DNA from: Marinomonas balearica
GTDB taxonomy: Bacteria > Pseudomonadota > Gammaproteobacteria > Pseudomonadales > Marinomonadaceae
Length of the DNA: 64,000 nucleotides
Direction: 5' to 3'
NCBI RefSeq assembly: GCF_004362145.1
Contig: NZ_SNXC01000011.1
Coordinates: 422,438-486,437 of the forward strand
Shown here: positions 27,970-37,398 of the stretch, in pieces
Layout: every line of letters begins with the position of its first letter
How positions within the stretch are numbered: position 1 is the first letter of the stretch
Notes under the pieces: model-generated
Told to the model about the DNA's origin: nothing
The model's input: the letters and a program-made list of their open reading frames with translations, nothing else
The model's database searches: none
Program-made: the position numbers and the translations under genes

Positions 27970-28422
27970 ATGGCAGAAGAAGAAAACCCAGATGCAGCAG
28001 GAATGGACAGTGAATTGGCTGATGAATGGGCAGCGGCAATGTCCGAATCTGGCGATGAAGCTACGGAGGACGTTGATGATGTTTGGGCTGAGGCAATGTC
28101 TGAACAAGAAGTTAAGCCGGTTCAACTTGACGAGCTTCCGGCTACAACCGACGGAGCGATTAGTTCTGATCTAGACTTAATAATGGATATTCCAGTCAAC
28201 CTTTCTATGGAGTTGGGTGGGACGGATATTGCTATTCGAAATCTGCTTCAGCTCACGCAGGGATCGGTTGTCGAGCTAGATCGTTATGCAGGTGAACCGC
28301 TAGATGTGCTTGTAAACGGTACGTTAATCGCTCATGGAGAAGTGGTAGTGGTGAACGATAAATATGGCATTCGCTTAACGGATGTTGTGAGTCCTAGTGA
28401 ACGAATTAAACGGCTGAAATAG
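27970..28422 (+). CDS. fliN: Flagellar motor switch protein FliN
   Basis: 150 residues, with the C-terminal SpoA domain DLDLIMDIPVNLSMELGGTD through VVVVNDKYGIRLTDVVSPSERIK. The acidic N-terminal extension carries two close copies of a W-containing motif: LADEWAAAMSE (about residues 16-26) and DDVWAEAMSEQ (about 36-46); related proteins usually show one. It lies in the standard fliM-fliN-fliO order with 9 and 1 base spacers. Confidence 0.95.
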   Translation: MAEEENPDAAGMDSELADEWAAAMSESGDEATEDVDDVWAEAMSEQEVKPVQLDELPATTDGAISSDLDLIMDIPVNLSMELGGTDIAIRNLLQLTQGSVVELDRYAGEPLDVLVNGTLIAHGEVVVVNDKYGIRLTDVVSPSERIKRLK

Positions 28423-28423
28423 T

Positions 28424-28822
28424 GTGTTTAATCGTATTTTAAGAGTTTACTTAACCCTGATGTTTTTGCTGTCAGGTATATCATATGCGTCGAGTGGTAT
28501 AGGGGATTTAGCCACGACATCGCAGGTTTGGCGGACGTTTTTAGGGTTAGCTGTTGTATTGGCCCTGGTTCCTTTGTCTTTATGGGGGATTAAAAAACTA
28601 CAGTCTGCACAGCTTCGTCTTCAACGTTCCGATATAAATGTATTAGCTGTTCAGTCGTTGGGTACAAAGGAAAAACTGGTTTTGGTGGAGGTTGAGGGTA
28701 AGCGTTCTTTACTTGGCGTGACAGCTAACTCCATAAATAAACTCGAAGAGTATTCTGAGAAAGAAAATAGCTTTAGAGTGGAAATGTCAAAAGCAGAAAG
28801 CGACATAAAAAATGAAGTATAG
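28424..28822 (+). CDS. fliO: Flagellar biosynthesis protein FliO
   Basis: 132-residue membrane protein that helps assemble the FliPQR export gate. GTG start. N-terminal hydrophobic signal-like segment ([19 protein letters not shown]), a second membrane helix at about 37-55 ([20 protein letters not shown]), then a small cytosolic domain ([21 protein letters not shown]) typical of FliO. Its end overlaps fliP by 11 bases. Confidence 0.88.
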   Translation: MFNRILRVYLTLMFLLSGISYASSGIGDLATTSQVWRTFLGLAVVLALVPLSLWGIKKLQSAQLRLQRSDINVLAVQSLGTKEKLVLVEVEGKRSLLGVTANSINKLEEYSEKENSFRVEMSKAESDIKNEV

Positions 28823-29567
28823 AATGTTGAACAGTTTTATCTTGCTTCTAGTTGGATTAGTCGTTCCTTTGCAAGGTATAGCTGAAACGGGGCTTCCTGC
28901 TGTTTCTGTTATTACCAATCCAGACGGCAGTCAAGAGTACACGGTTTCACTTCAAATACTGTTTATCATGACGGCATTAACGCTGCTACCCTCAGCGTTA
29001 ATAATGATGACGTCGTTTACTCGAATAATAATTGTGTTGTCGATTCTTCGCCAAGCAATGGGGCTACAGCAAACGCCGTCGAATCAAATAATATTAGGTA
29101 TGGCGCTTTTTTTAACGCTTTTTATTATGAGTCCAACCTTAGATAAAATTAATGAGACAGCATTGCAGCCTTATTTAAGTGAAGATATTACCTCTCTTCA
29201 GGCTGTTGAAGCGGCTTCTCTTCCAATTAGAGAGTTTATGTTGGGTCAAACTCGAGAGGATGATATAGCTTTATTTGTGAAGTTAGCTGGTAAGGAGGGG
29301 CAGATACCGTCGTTAGACGAGCTTCCGTTTACGATACTGATGCCTGCATTTGTAACGTCTGAGTTAAAAACGGCATTTCAGATAGGTTTTATGCTGTTTA
29401 TTCCATTCCTTATTTTAGACATGGTTGTAGCGAGTGTATTGATGGCAATGGGTATGATGATGTTGTCTCCTATTATTATTTCATTGCCATTTAAAATAAT
29501 GCTGTTTGTTATGGTGGATGGTTGGTCTATGATTATGGGTACACTTGCTGCTAGCTTTGGAGTGTAA
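28812..29567 (+). CDS. fliP: Flagellar export gate protein FliP
   Basis: 251 residues. N-terminal cleavable signal ([20 protein letters not shown]), then membrane helices with the signature [20 protein letters not shown] and [19 protein letters not shown], and a late pair including [20 protein letters not shown]. Core of the FliP5Q4R1 export gate. Its ATG lies within the fliO 3' end. Confidence 0.97.
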   Translation: MKYRMLNSFILLLVGLVVPLQGIAETGLPAVSVITNPDGSQEYTVSLQILFIMTALTLLPSALIMMTSFTRIIIVLSILRQAMGLQQTPSNQIILGMALFLTLFIMSPTLDKINETALQPYLSEDITSLQAVEAASLPIREFMLGQTREDDIALFVKLAGKEGQIPSLDELPFTILMPAFVTSELKTAFQIGFMLFIPFLILDMVVASVLMAMGMMMLSPIIISLPFKIMLFVMVDGWSMIMGTLAASFGV

Positions 29568-29570
29568 AGG

Positions 29571-29840
29571 GTGGATCCTCAGGTAGTATTGGACTTGTAT
29601 GGTCAAGGTTTTTACCTGATCGTTTTGCTGGTTGGTGCTGTAATGGTGCCAAGTCTGGTTGTGGGGCTTATGGTGAGTGTATTTCAGGCCGCAACTCAAA
29701 TTAATGAGCAGACACTTTCATTCCTTCCTCGACTCATTGTAACTATCTTTACCATTATGCATTTAGGATCTTGGCTTTTAACAAAGCTAATGGACTTCAC
29801 AACGCAATTATTTATAAATATACCTATGATGATTGGGTAA
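29571..29840 (+). CDS. fliQ: Flagellar export gate protein FliQ
   Basis: 89 residues with two membrane hairpins: LIVLLVGAVMVPSLVVGLMV and LIVTIFTIMHLGSWLLTKLM, plus the conserved FQAATQINEQTLSFLPR loop between them. GTG start at 29571, 3 bases after fliP; fliR begins at the base after its stop. Confidence 0.96.
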   Translation: MDPQVVLDLYGQGFYLIVLLVGAVMVPSLVVGLMVSVFQAATQINEQTLSFLPRLIVTIFTIMHLGSWLLTKLMDFTTQLFINIPMMIG

Positions 29841-30623
29841 ATGTTCGAATTGAATGTTGATCAGCTGATGAGTTTTACTGTCAGTTTTACCCTTCCTTTC
29901 TTTCGTATCGGAGCGTTTTTGATGGCGTTGCCATTATTTGGCAGCAAGCTAGTCAGTACCCGAACTCGCATTCTTTATTCTTTTGCGATCTCTTTGGCAA
30001 TTACTCCAATAGTGGAAGCTCCGCCGTTTGACCCTGTTTCGCCAGCTTATATTCCTGTTATTGGTGAGCAGCTTGTAATTGGGTTTATTTTAGGTTTTAT
30101 CGTCACAATACTGTTTCAGCTTTTTTCTCTCGCAGGCCAGTTGGCTGCTATGAAAGCTGGGCTAGGTTTTGCTATGTCTAATGACCCTGCAAATGGAGTT
30201 ACGGTCGCCTCTTTGGGTCAATACTATTTGTCGATGGTTGGGTTGGCGTTTATTGGAACGAACGGTCATCATGTGATGATTGAGTATATTGTGGAAAGTT
30301 TTAATTATTGGCCTATCGGGAGTGGTTTTGATCCAGAAAAATACTGGGATGTAGTGCAGTTAGGTGGTTGGATGTTTGAGAAGGCATTGTTAATTGTATT
30401 GCCTTTAGCGGTAGCGGTACTAATTATGAATATATCGTTTGGTATCGTTGCAAAGGCTTCTCCACAATTGAATATTTTTGCGCTTGGTTTTCCTGTAATT
30501 CTATTGTTTTCGTTAGTATTCTTTTGGATGATGTTGGAGGATTTTTTAGATATTTATCGACTGTTCTTTGAAGATATTATCCTTTGGATGAAAGACTCGT
30601 GGGGGATCTCAGTCAATGGCTGA
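29841..30623 (+). CDS. fliR: Flagellar export gate protein FliR
   Basis: 260-residue polytopic membrane protein with about six helices. Family marks: FTLPFFRIGAFLMALPLFGS, IGFILGFIVTILFQLFSLAG and MSNDPANGVTVASLGQYY. It completes the FliPQR gate. Its stop overlaps the flhB start by 8 bases, as is common for this pair, which interact directly. Confidence 0.96.
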   Translation: MFELNVDQLMSFTVSFTLPFFRIGAFLMALPLFGSKLVSTRTRILYSFAISLAITPIVEAPPFDPVSPAYIPVIGEQLVIGFILGFIVTILFQLFSLAGQLAAMKAGLGFAMSNDPANGVTVASLGQYYLSMVGLAFIGTNGHHVMIEYIVESFNYWPIGSGFDPEKYWDVVQLGGWMFEKALLIVLPLAVAVLIMNISFGIVAKASPQLNIFALGFPVILLFSLVFFWMMLEDFLDIYRLFFEDIILWMKDSWGISVNG

Positions 30624-31749
30624 AAATGAAGATGGTTCAGAAAAAACCGAAGACGCCAGTTCGAAAAAACTTGATCAGGCTAGAGAGAAAGGAAACCTTG
30701 CCCGGTCTCGAGATTTAAGTTCGGCTGCATTGTTGATTGTTGCCGCAACAACCTTGTATATGACAGGGACTCTTCTTGCGAATGATTTGGCTAATGTTTT
30801 TTTGTTTAACTTTTCAATTGCGCGATCAGATATATTTGATCAGGCAAAAATGATATTTCATTTATATGAGTCGGGTGTTTCTATGATCGACTCACTTGTG
30901 GTGTTTATGTCTGTGGTGGCAGTGGCGGGTATCGTAGGGAGTGTGGCCATGGGGGGCTTTAATTTTACGTGGGAGCCTCTTGTTCCTAAATTTAGTAAAA
31001 TGAATCCCATTGCAGGGATAAAGCGAATGTTTTCGGTTCAATCGCTTGTTGAATTAGTTAAGTCCGTATTAAAGGTTTTGTTGGCCGGCAGTATTGCTAC
31101 GTTTGTTATTATGCATTTCTTGCCAGAGATATACGGTCTAACTTTCGAAAATATTCAAAGTGCTATTGAGCACGGCCTAGAAATAATTATGTGGGCGTTT
31201 ATTTTCGTATCTTTATCATTGGTGGCTATCGCTGCGATCGATGTTCCGTATCAGATTTGGAAACACTCCAACGACCTAAAAATGACCAAACAAGAGGTTA
31301 AGGATGAGCATAAACAGGCCGAGGGGGATCCACAGGTTAAAGGTCGAATTCGTCAATTGCAACAGCAGGCTGCGATGCGAAGAATGATGTCGGATGTTCC
31401 TCAGGCTGATGTGATTATTACTAACCCGACTCACTTTTCTGTTGCATTAAAATATGAGCAAAATGGCTCTCAAGCACCGATTATGTTGGCAAAAGGTGGA
31501 GACTTTATCGCATTGAAGATTCGCGAAATCGGAAATTTTTATGATATACCTGTGATACAATCCCCGGAGCTTACAAGGGCAATATATAAGCATACAGAAA
31601 TAGGTGAAGAGATACCTGAAGGCTTGTTTCAGGTCGTTGCGCAATTATTGGCTTATGTTTATCAATTAAAAAATGGTAATCAAAATAAATCAAATAGTAT
31701 GCCTGAATTCGAAGTGCCTCAAGACTATCGGTGGGATGGGCAAAAATAA
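30616..31749 (+). CDS. flhB: Flagellar export specificity-switch protein FlhB
   Basis: 377 residues. N-terminus EDGSEKTEDASSKKLDQARE, four membrane helices, then the cytosolic domain with the self-cleavage site NPTH (Asn270), as in DVIITNPTHFSVALKYE. Cleavage and contact with FliK switch export from rod/hook to filament proteins. A separate small gene at 45476-45724 encodes only a paralogue of the part after NPTH. Confidence 0.97.
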   Translation: MAENEDGSEKTEDASSKKLDQAREKGNLARSRDLSSAALLIVAATTLYMTGTLLANDLANVFLFNFSIARSDIFDQAKMIFHLYESGVSMIDSLVVFMSVVAVAGIVGSVAMGGFNFTWEPLVPKFSKMNPIAGIKRMFSVQSLVELVKSVLKVLLAGSIATFVIMHFLPEIYGLTFENIQSAIEHGLEIIMWAFIFVSLSLVAIAAIDVPYQIWKHSNDLKMTKQEVKDEHKQAEGDPQVKGRIRQLQQQAAMRRMMSDVPQADVIITNPTHFSVALKYEQNGSQAPIMLAKGGDFIALKIREIGNFYDIPVIQSPELTRAIYKHTEIGEEIPEGLFQVVAQLLAYVYQLKNGNQNKSNSMPEFEVPQDYRWDGQK

Positions 31750-31777
31750 AGAAATTGCATACTAAATAGGTGAATGA

Positions 31778-33904
31778 GTGGAGTTTGATAGACAGCGAGT
31801 ACTAGGTCAGGCGAAAGGTATTGTTAGCGGTAACTTAGGCGTTCCGTTTATTTTGCTCGCATTGCTGGCAATGATGGTTTTGCCATTACCAGCATTTTTG
31901 CTCGATGTGTTGTTCACTTTTAATATTGCGCTCGCAATAGTCGTATTGCTTGTCGCGATTTATTCAATGCGTCCTTTGGACTTTGCCGTATTCCCAACTG
32001 TTCTTCTTGTTTCGACTCTCATGAGGCTTGCGCTAAATGTGGCATCCACTCGAGTTGTGTTGCTTTACGGACATGAGGGAGGCGATGCAGCGGGTAAAGT
32101 CATTGAAGCATTTGGTGAGGTGGTTATTGGTGGCAACTACGTTGTTGGTTTTGTAGTTTTTGCCATCTTGATGATTATCAATTTCGCGGTTGTGACTAAA
32201 GGTGCAGGCCGAATTTCTGAGGTAAGTGCACGTTTTACGTTGGATGCCATGCCTGGTAAGCAAATGGCAATTGATGCAGATTTGAATGCTGGGATGATTG
32301 ATGCGGATCAGGCGCGTGAACGACGCAATGAAATTTCTGCTGAAGCAGAATTTTATGGATCGATGGACGGTGCGTCTAAATTCGTGAAAGGTGATGCCGT
32401 AGCGGGGATGATGATCCTTGCGATAAATATTATTGGGGGGCTCGCAATTGGAGTCTTTCAGTATGACCTGACTTTTGGTGATGCAGTAGAGCGATATTCT
32501 CTGCTTACTATTGGTGATGGGCTGGTTGCGCAATTACCTTCTTTGATGCTATCGACTGCTGCTGCGATCATGGTGACTCGCGTCAATGAATCTGGTGACA
32601 TGGGGGCGCAGGTCTACGGCCAGATGTTTGGCTCGACAAAAGCGTTGTATGTTGCCGCAGCCATAATGACAATAATGGGTATTGTTCCTGGAATGCCCCA
32701 CTTTTCTTTTCTGTCTCTTGCTCTAGCCTTAGGTGGTTTGGCCTATTTTCTGGAATATCGTAAAAAGAAAGAGGCTTCTAGTCGCAAGGCAGGGTCTTCA
32801 GTCAGTAAAGCTGGCTCGACTAAAGATAAGCCTGCACCCGAGCAGAAGGATTTGAGTTGGGAGGACGTTGCTCCAGTAGATATGCTTGGTTTGGAAGTAG
32901 GTTATAGATTAATTCCTTTAGTTGATAAGTCTCAAGGTGGAGAGCTTCTAGCACGAATAAAAGGTGTTAGGAGGAAACTTTCTCAAGATCTTGGGTTCTT
33001 GGTGCCCAGTGTTCACATACGAGATAATTTAGATCTTATGCCCAATGCGTACCGAATTACGTTGATGGGAGTCAGCTTAGCGGAAGCTGAAGTGCATCCA
33101 GACAAGGAGTTGGCGATCGATCCTGGTCAAGTTTTTGGTAAAATTGATGGTATCCCTGGAAAGGACCCTTCCTTTGGTTTAGATGCAGTATGGATTGATC
33201 CTAAAAAACGCGACCAAGCGCAAACATTTGGTTATACCGTTGTTGATGTCAGTACTGTTGTAGCCACGCATATTAACCAAGTCATGTTCAAGCATTCCTA
33301 TGAGTTAATCGGTCATGATGAAGTTCAGCAGTTGTTAGGTCTGTTAAAGCAGCATAATCCTAAGTTAGCAGAGGAGCTTGTTCCCAATACCGTTCCTTTA
33401 AGTGTGCTACTTAAAGTGCTGCAAAACCTATTGATTGAAGGTGTTCCTTTGCGAGATATGCGAACAATTGCAGAAGCTGTCATGGGGGTTCAGCCTAAAA
33501 CTCAAGATCCGATGGTTCTCACAGCGGCTGTGCGCACATCCTTGTCAAGGATGATTATTCAAACGTTAGCTGACGGTGTTGATGAAATCCCGGTTCTAAC
33601 TTTGGATCCTCAGTTGGAAAAAATGTTAATGCAAACAGTGCAGCAGAGTCAGCAAGCGGGGATTAAGAACGAGGAAGCGCTTATTCTTGAGCCATCAATG
33701 GCGGAGCAGCTTCAAACTTCATTGAAACAGTCTGCTGAACAGCAGGAGGCAATGGGGAATACACCAATATTGGTCGTTTCTGCTCCTATAAGGCCAATGC
33801 TGGCGCGTTTTATGAGATTTGGAATGGTGAATATGGCAGTTCTTTCTTATCAAGAAGTGCCGGACCATAAGCGTATTGCGGTTGTTGGTGTTATTGGTCA
33901 GTAA
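31778..33904 (+). CDS. flhA: Flagellar export protein FlhA
   Basis: 708 residues. Eight or so N-terminal membrane helices with the FHIPEP-family region (RPLDFAVFPTVLLVSTLMRL, NVASTRVVL), the cytosolic FLHA loop with AEVSARFTLDAMPGKQMAID-like sequence (residues ~148-167), and a cytosolic receptor domain for chaperone-substrate complexes at about 360-700. GTG start at 31778, 28 bases after flhB. The 115 bases before flhF have no gene. Confidence 0.96.
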   Translation: MEFDRQRVLGQAKGIVSGNLGVPFILLALLAMMVLPLPAFLLDVLFTFNIALAIVVLLVAIYSMRPLDFAVFPTVLLVSTLMRLALNVASTRVVLLYGHEGGDAAGKVIEAFGEVVIGGNYVVGFVVFAILMIINFAVVTKGAGRISEVSARFTLDAMPGKQMAIDADLNAGMIDADQARERRNEISAEAEFYGSMDGASKFVKGDAVAGMMILAINIIGGLAIGVFQYDLTFGDAVERYSLLTIGDGLVAQLPSLMLSTAAAIMVTRVNESGDMGAQVYGQMFGSTKALYVAAAIMTIMGIVPGMPHFSFLSLALALGGLAYFLEYRKKKEASSRKAGSSVSKAGSTKDKPAPEQKDLSWEDVAPVDMLGLEVGYRLIPLVDKSQGGELLARIKGVRRKLSQDLGFLVPSVHIRDNLDLMPNAYRITLMGVSLAEAEVHPDKELAIDPGQVFGKIDGIPGKDPSFGLDAVWIDPKKRDQAQTFGYTVVDVSTVVATHINQVMFKHSYELIGHDEVQQLLGLLKQHNPKLAEELVPNTVPLSVLLKVLQNLLIEGVPLRDMRTIAEAVMGVQPKTQDPMVLTAAVRTSLSRMIIQTLADGVDEIPVLTLDPQLEKMLMQTVQQSQQAGIKNEEALILEPSMAEQLQTSLKQSAEQQEAMGNTPILVVSAPIRPMLARFMRFGMVNMAVLSYQEVPDHKRIAVVGVIGQ

Positions 33905-34019
33905 TATGTTAGTCAAGAAGAGATATCCATACACTTGATTTTGTTGCTATATTTATTGAGACCTTTGAGTTAAGCTATGGATTTGTAAGAAAAATAGTAT
34001 CCGAAGGAATTCTCACTTT

Positions 34020-35303
34020 ATGCAAATTAGGCGATTCAGAGCCCCCGATATGCGCCAAGCAATACGGAAAGTCCGTGATGCTGTTGGGCCTGATGCCGTG
34101 ATTTTGTCTAATCAGAGATTGCCTAGCGGTGAAATTGAGATTACGACGGCGCTCGATTATGACGGATCGTTACCTTCTGGTTTATCATCAGCGCCTCCCG
34201 GACAACGCTATTCTTCATCAAATGATCCTAAAAAAGCTTACCAAGAACGTTTAGAGCAGGCTCGTAACAATCAGCCACCTGTGAAAAGAGCGACGCCAGA
34301 ACCTTCGTTGTTTGCAAATGATGCGTTTGCTTCGGTGGAAAAAAATGAGCCTTCTCAGATTGAAGAAGCACTCTCGATTAAAAACTCTGAAAAATCCTCT
34401 CAGCTTGTTGAAATGGAGAGGGAGTTAGATAGATTAAAGTCTGAGCTCAAAGAAACAAAAGAACAAATTGAAGAGAATAGTTCCAAAAGTAGTTACACAG
34501 AGTCGCCTGAACAGCATATACATAATAGACTACTCAAATTAGGACTTTCCGATATAGTAATAGAACGTATTATTAGTAATACTCCATTCCTTGGTCGAGA
34601 AGATGATTGGAAGAAAGCGCTTTCGTTTTTAGCGGACTATTTACCAGTTACTCGACAGGAAATGTCGCCAATGGATGGTTGCATTGCATTTATGGGGCCG
34701 ACAGGTGTAGGAAAAACAACCTCAATAGGTAAAATCGCCGCTCAACATGTATTGAAAAATGGCGCTGATAGTGTTGTTCTGGTTACGACAGATACTTATC
34801 GTATTGCAGCCCATGAGCAATTACGAACATTCGGACGAATACTGAATGTGCCAGTAGAAGTAGTAAATGAATATTCAGATTTAAATGAAGTGTTGGATAA
34901 ATACGCAAACTATTCGTTGGTTTTAGTTGATACGGCAGGTATGAATCCGAGGGACCGGAATTTAGAGCGGCAGCTAAAAATGATGAAGAAAGCGCGAGGT
35001 TATTTAAAAAAATTACTGGTATTACCTTGTACTAGTCAGCGGCAGGTTCTAAAAACAGTAGTAGACGTCTATTCTCAAATTGAATTAGATGGATGTGTTT
35101 TGAGTAAAATAGATGAATCTGCATCGTTGGGGGAAGCCATTAGCGTTGTTATAGAGGAAAATTTACCTGTTATGTTTGTTGCGGACGGGCAAAGGATTCC
35201 TGATGATATTGAACCGGCACGAGCTCACAACTTAATTAGTCGTGCGGTTTACACTGCAGAACAGTATGGTCAGTTGTATGGGTCACTAAAGTATGGGAGT
35301 TAG
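34020..35303 (+). CDS. flhF: Polar flagellar SRP-type GTPase FlhF
   Basis: 427 residues. N-terminal B region (RRFRAPDMRQAIRKVRDAVG), a long charged linker to about residue 170, an N domain, and a G domain with P-loop GPTGVGKTTSIGK (about 226-238), TTDTYRIAAHEQLRTFG and VDTAGM. FlhF sets the polar site of flagellum assembly in Vibrio and Pseudomonas. Its normal partner, the MinD-like ATPase FlhG, is expected directly downstream but is absent here: only 101 bases separate flhF from fliA. Confidence 0.96.
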   Translation: MQIRRFRAPDMRQAIRKVRDAVGPDAVILSNQRLPSGEIEITTALDYDGSLPSGLSSAPPGQRYSSSNDPKKAYQERLEQARNNQPPVKRATPEPSLFANDAFASVEKNEPSQIEEALSIKNSEKSSQLVEMERELDRLKSELKETKEQIEENSSKSSYTESPEQHIHNRLLKLGLSDIVIERIISNTPFLGREDDWKKALSFLADYLPVTRQEMSPMDGCIAFMGPTGVGKTTSIGKIAAQHVLKNGADSVVLVTTDTYRIAAHEQLRTFGRILNVPVEVVNEYSDLNEVLDKYANYSLVLVDTAGMNPRDRNLERQLKMMKKARGYLKKLLVLPCTSQRQVLKTVVDVYSQIELDGCVLSKIDESASLGEAISVVIEENLPVMFVADGQRIPDDIEPARAHNLISRAVYTAEQYGQLYGSLKYGS

Positions 35304-35404
35304 TAAAAATATGTTATTAGTGACAGCATATAATAATTGGATGTAGTACATTTAAGTTGCGCACTGATAATTCGGTGTCGGGAAAAGGTTAGAAGCGCGG
35401 TTTT

Positions 35405-36142
35405 ATGCAATCAAAGCACGGTTATAGTACCTATTCGAAAAAAGCGGCTCTTTCAATGGATGCCATTGTTCAACAGTATGGCTATCTTGTAAAAAAGATT
35501 GCTTACCATTTGTTGGCTCGATTGCCTAGCCATGTAGATGTCGATGATTTGACTCAAGCTGGCATGATTGGCTTGATAGAGGCATATAGGCGCTTTGAGT
35601 CTAATAAAGGAGCGTCGTTTGAAACTTATGCTGGTATTAGAATACGCGGCTCGATCATGGATGAAATGCGAAAAAGTGATTGGGCACCCCGTTCTGTTAG
35701 GCGAAATGGTCGAGCCGTAACAGAAGCAATTAAAGAATTAGAAGGTAAACTAGGGCGAGATGTTACAGACAATGAAGTGTCTGAACATATGGGAATCAGC
35801 GTTGACGAATATCATGAGATTATGCGTTCATCAATGTCTACTCAGCTTTTTAGTTACGAAGAGATGCTTGAAAGTGAGCATGGTAGTAATGAAATAAATA
35901 TCGAATCGGAAGATTCCCAGCCTTATGATGTTGTTGAAGAGGGAGGTTTTCAAAAGCAACTATCGGTAGAAATCGATAAGCTTCCCGAGAGAGAAAAATT
36001 GGTTTTGTCTCTTTATTATAATGAAGAATTGAATCTTAAAGAGATAGGATCTGTACTAGGTGTTAGTGAGTCTAGAGTAAGTCAAATACATAGTCAGGCG
36101 GCTATGCGTTTGAGAGCTAGATTAACGGATTGGCGAGACTAA
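35405..36142 (+). CDS. fliA: Flagellar sigma factor 28 (FliA)
   Basis: 245 residues. Sigma region 2 (VKKIAYHLLARLPSHVDVDD, LTQAGMIGLIEAYRRF, RIRGSIMDEMRKSDW), region 3 (RNGRAVTEAIKELEGKLGRD) and region 4 with HTH (LNLKEIGSVLGVSESRVSQI). It transcribes late flagellar and chemotaxis genes and is normally held by FlgM. Expected neighbours cheY and cheZ follow. Confidence 0.97.
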   Translation: MQSKHGYSTYSKKAALSMDAIVQQYGYLVKKIAYHLLARLPSHVDVDDLTQAGMIGLIEAYRRFESNKGASFETYAGIRIRGSIMDEMRKSDWAPRSVRRNGRAVTEAIKELEGKLGRDVTDNEVSEHMGISVDEYHEIMRSSMSTQLFSYEEMLESEHGSNEINIESEDSQPYDVVEEGGFQKQLSVEIDKLPEREKLVLSLYYNEELNLKEIGSVLGVSESRVSQIHSQAAMRLRARLTDWRD

Positions 36143-36188
36143 TATTATATGAGTATTGAAATACTACCTTTGTGGTGTGGAGGTTGCA

Positions 36189-36581
36189 TTGGATAAAAAC
36201 ATGAAAATCCTGATTGTTGATGATTTCTCAACGATGAGACGTATCATCAAAAATTTACTTAGGGATTTGGGATTTACCAATACGGTAGAGGCGGATGACG
36301 GCACGACAGCGTTACCGATTCTTCAGACAGGAACCATCGACTTCCTTGTAACTGATTGGAATATGCCAGGTATGACAGGAATTGAGTTGCTTCGCGCAGT
36401 ACGTGCGGACGATAAACTCAAGACGATTCCTGTACTTATGGTTACTGCAGAGGCAAAGCGGGATCAGATTATTACTGCTGCGCAAGCGGGTGTTAACGGC
36501 TACGTTGTAAAACCATTTACAGCTGTGGCGCTTAAAGAGAAAATCGAAAAGATTTTTGAGCGAATTGATTCTGCGAAATAA
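36189..36581 (+). CDS. cheY: Chemotaxis response regulator CheY
   Basis: 130 residues as annotated. Receiver with [15 protein letters not shown], phospho-Asp in [12 protein letters not shown] (residue 56), Thr in VTAEAKR and Lys in VVKPFTA. I chose the TTG at 36189 because a perfect GGAGG (36179-36183) ends 5 bases before it, and the encoded [10 protein letters not shown] matches the short N-terminal extension seen in Vibrio-type CheY. The alternative ATG at 36201 would leave GGAGG 17 bases away. The frame continues upstream but without family likeness. CheY-P binds FliM and is dephosphorylated by CheZ. Confidence 0.93.
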   Translation: MDKNMKILIVDDFSTMRRIIKNLLRDLGFTNTVEADDGTTALPILQTGTIDFLVTDWNMPGMTGIELLRAVRADDKLKTIPVLMVTAEAKRDQIITAAQAGVNGYVVKPFTAVALKEKIEKIFERIDSAK

Positions 36582-36594
36582 TAGGGGCCTTTGA

Positions 36595-37386
36595 ATGTCA
36601 GATTTTAAGGAATCTAAGCTAGGAGATTTCGAAAGTACCGTAAAAGATGGGGCGGTCGATTTACTCAATAAGCTTGAGGCCGGCGACTTTAGTGGTGCTA
36701 TTAAAATCATCCAAGAATTAAGTGAAGCTCGTCATAAGAGTTTTTACTATGAAGTAGGGACGCTAACTCGTAGCTTGCATGATGCAATCAAAGACTTTCA
36801 AATTGAGTCTATTGACGACGTTATAGAAGTTACCACGGATGAAGATAACAATTCTAGAATCACCGATGCTTCAGATCGTTTAACGTATGTTATCGAAATG
36901 ACTAGCTCGGCAGCCAATAAAACGATGGATATGGTTGATAGCAGTGTACCTGTTGCAAGTGAGTTGCAAACTCAGGCTGAGGCTCTGCATAAAGACTGGA
37001 ATCGTTTAATTCAGCGAGACCTAACACCACAAGAGTTCAGAGAGTTGTATAAGCGAATTGACGCGTTTTTGGGCTATACCAAAAACAGCGCTAATACTTT
37101 ACACGGCAACTTGAATACTATTCTTTTAGAGCAAGGGTACCAAGATTTGACGGGGCAAGTTATTGCCCGCGTGAATGAGCTTATAAGAGATGTTGAAGAA
37201 AAGCTGGTTCACTTGGTAGCTGTCGCGGGACGCGTGGATAGCATCTCAGGGTTCGAGCACGAAATTACTGAAAAAGAACGTGACGAAAACCGAGGTCATG
37301 GTCCCGCAGTAAATACTGAAAACAACCCAGAAGTACTGAATAGTCAAGACGAAGTAGACGACTTGCTATCAAGTCTTGGTTTCTAA
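36595..37386 (+). CDS. cheZ: CheY-P phosphatase CheZ
   Basis: 263 residues, mainly a long helical hairpin. The catalytic glutamine lies in YQDLTGQVIARVNELI. The C-terminal peptide NSQDEVDDLLSSLGF is the high-affinity CheY-binding tail known from enteric CheZ and is separated from the body by an acidic linker. 12 bases before cheA, which follows with GAGGAG. This tail closely resembles the FliM N-terminus and the CheA linker repeats. Confidence 0.95.
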   Translation: MSDFKESKLGDFESTVKDGAVDLLNKLEAGDFSGAIKIIQELSEARHKSFYYEVGTLTRSLHDAIKDFQIESIDDVIEVTTDEDNNSRITDASDRLTYVIEMTSSAANKTMDMVDSSVPVASELQTQAEALHKDWNRLIQRDLTPQEFRELYKRIDAFLGYTKNSANTLHGNLNTILLEQGYQDLTGQVIARVNELIRDVEEKLVHLVAVAGRVDSISGFEHEITEKERDENRGHGPAVNTENNPEVLNSQDEVDDLLSSLGF

Positions 37387-37398
37387 GAGGAGCTGAGG

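Noticed and set aside
27649-28125. 158-codon minus-strand open frame
   Set aside because: Antisense to fliM/fliN with no ribosome site or family likeness; His/Cys/Phe-rich composition typical of a shadow frame.
32033-32533. 166-codon minus-strand open frame
   Set aside because: Lies entirely antisense to flhA; no family match and no ribosome site.
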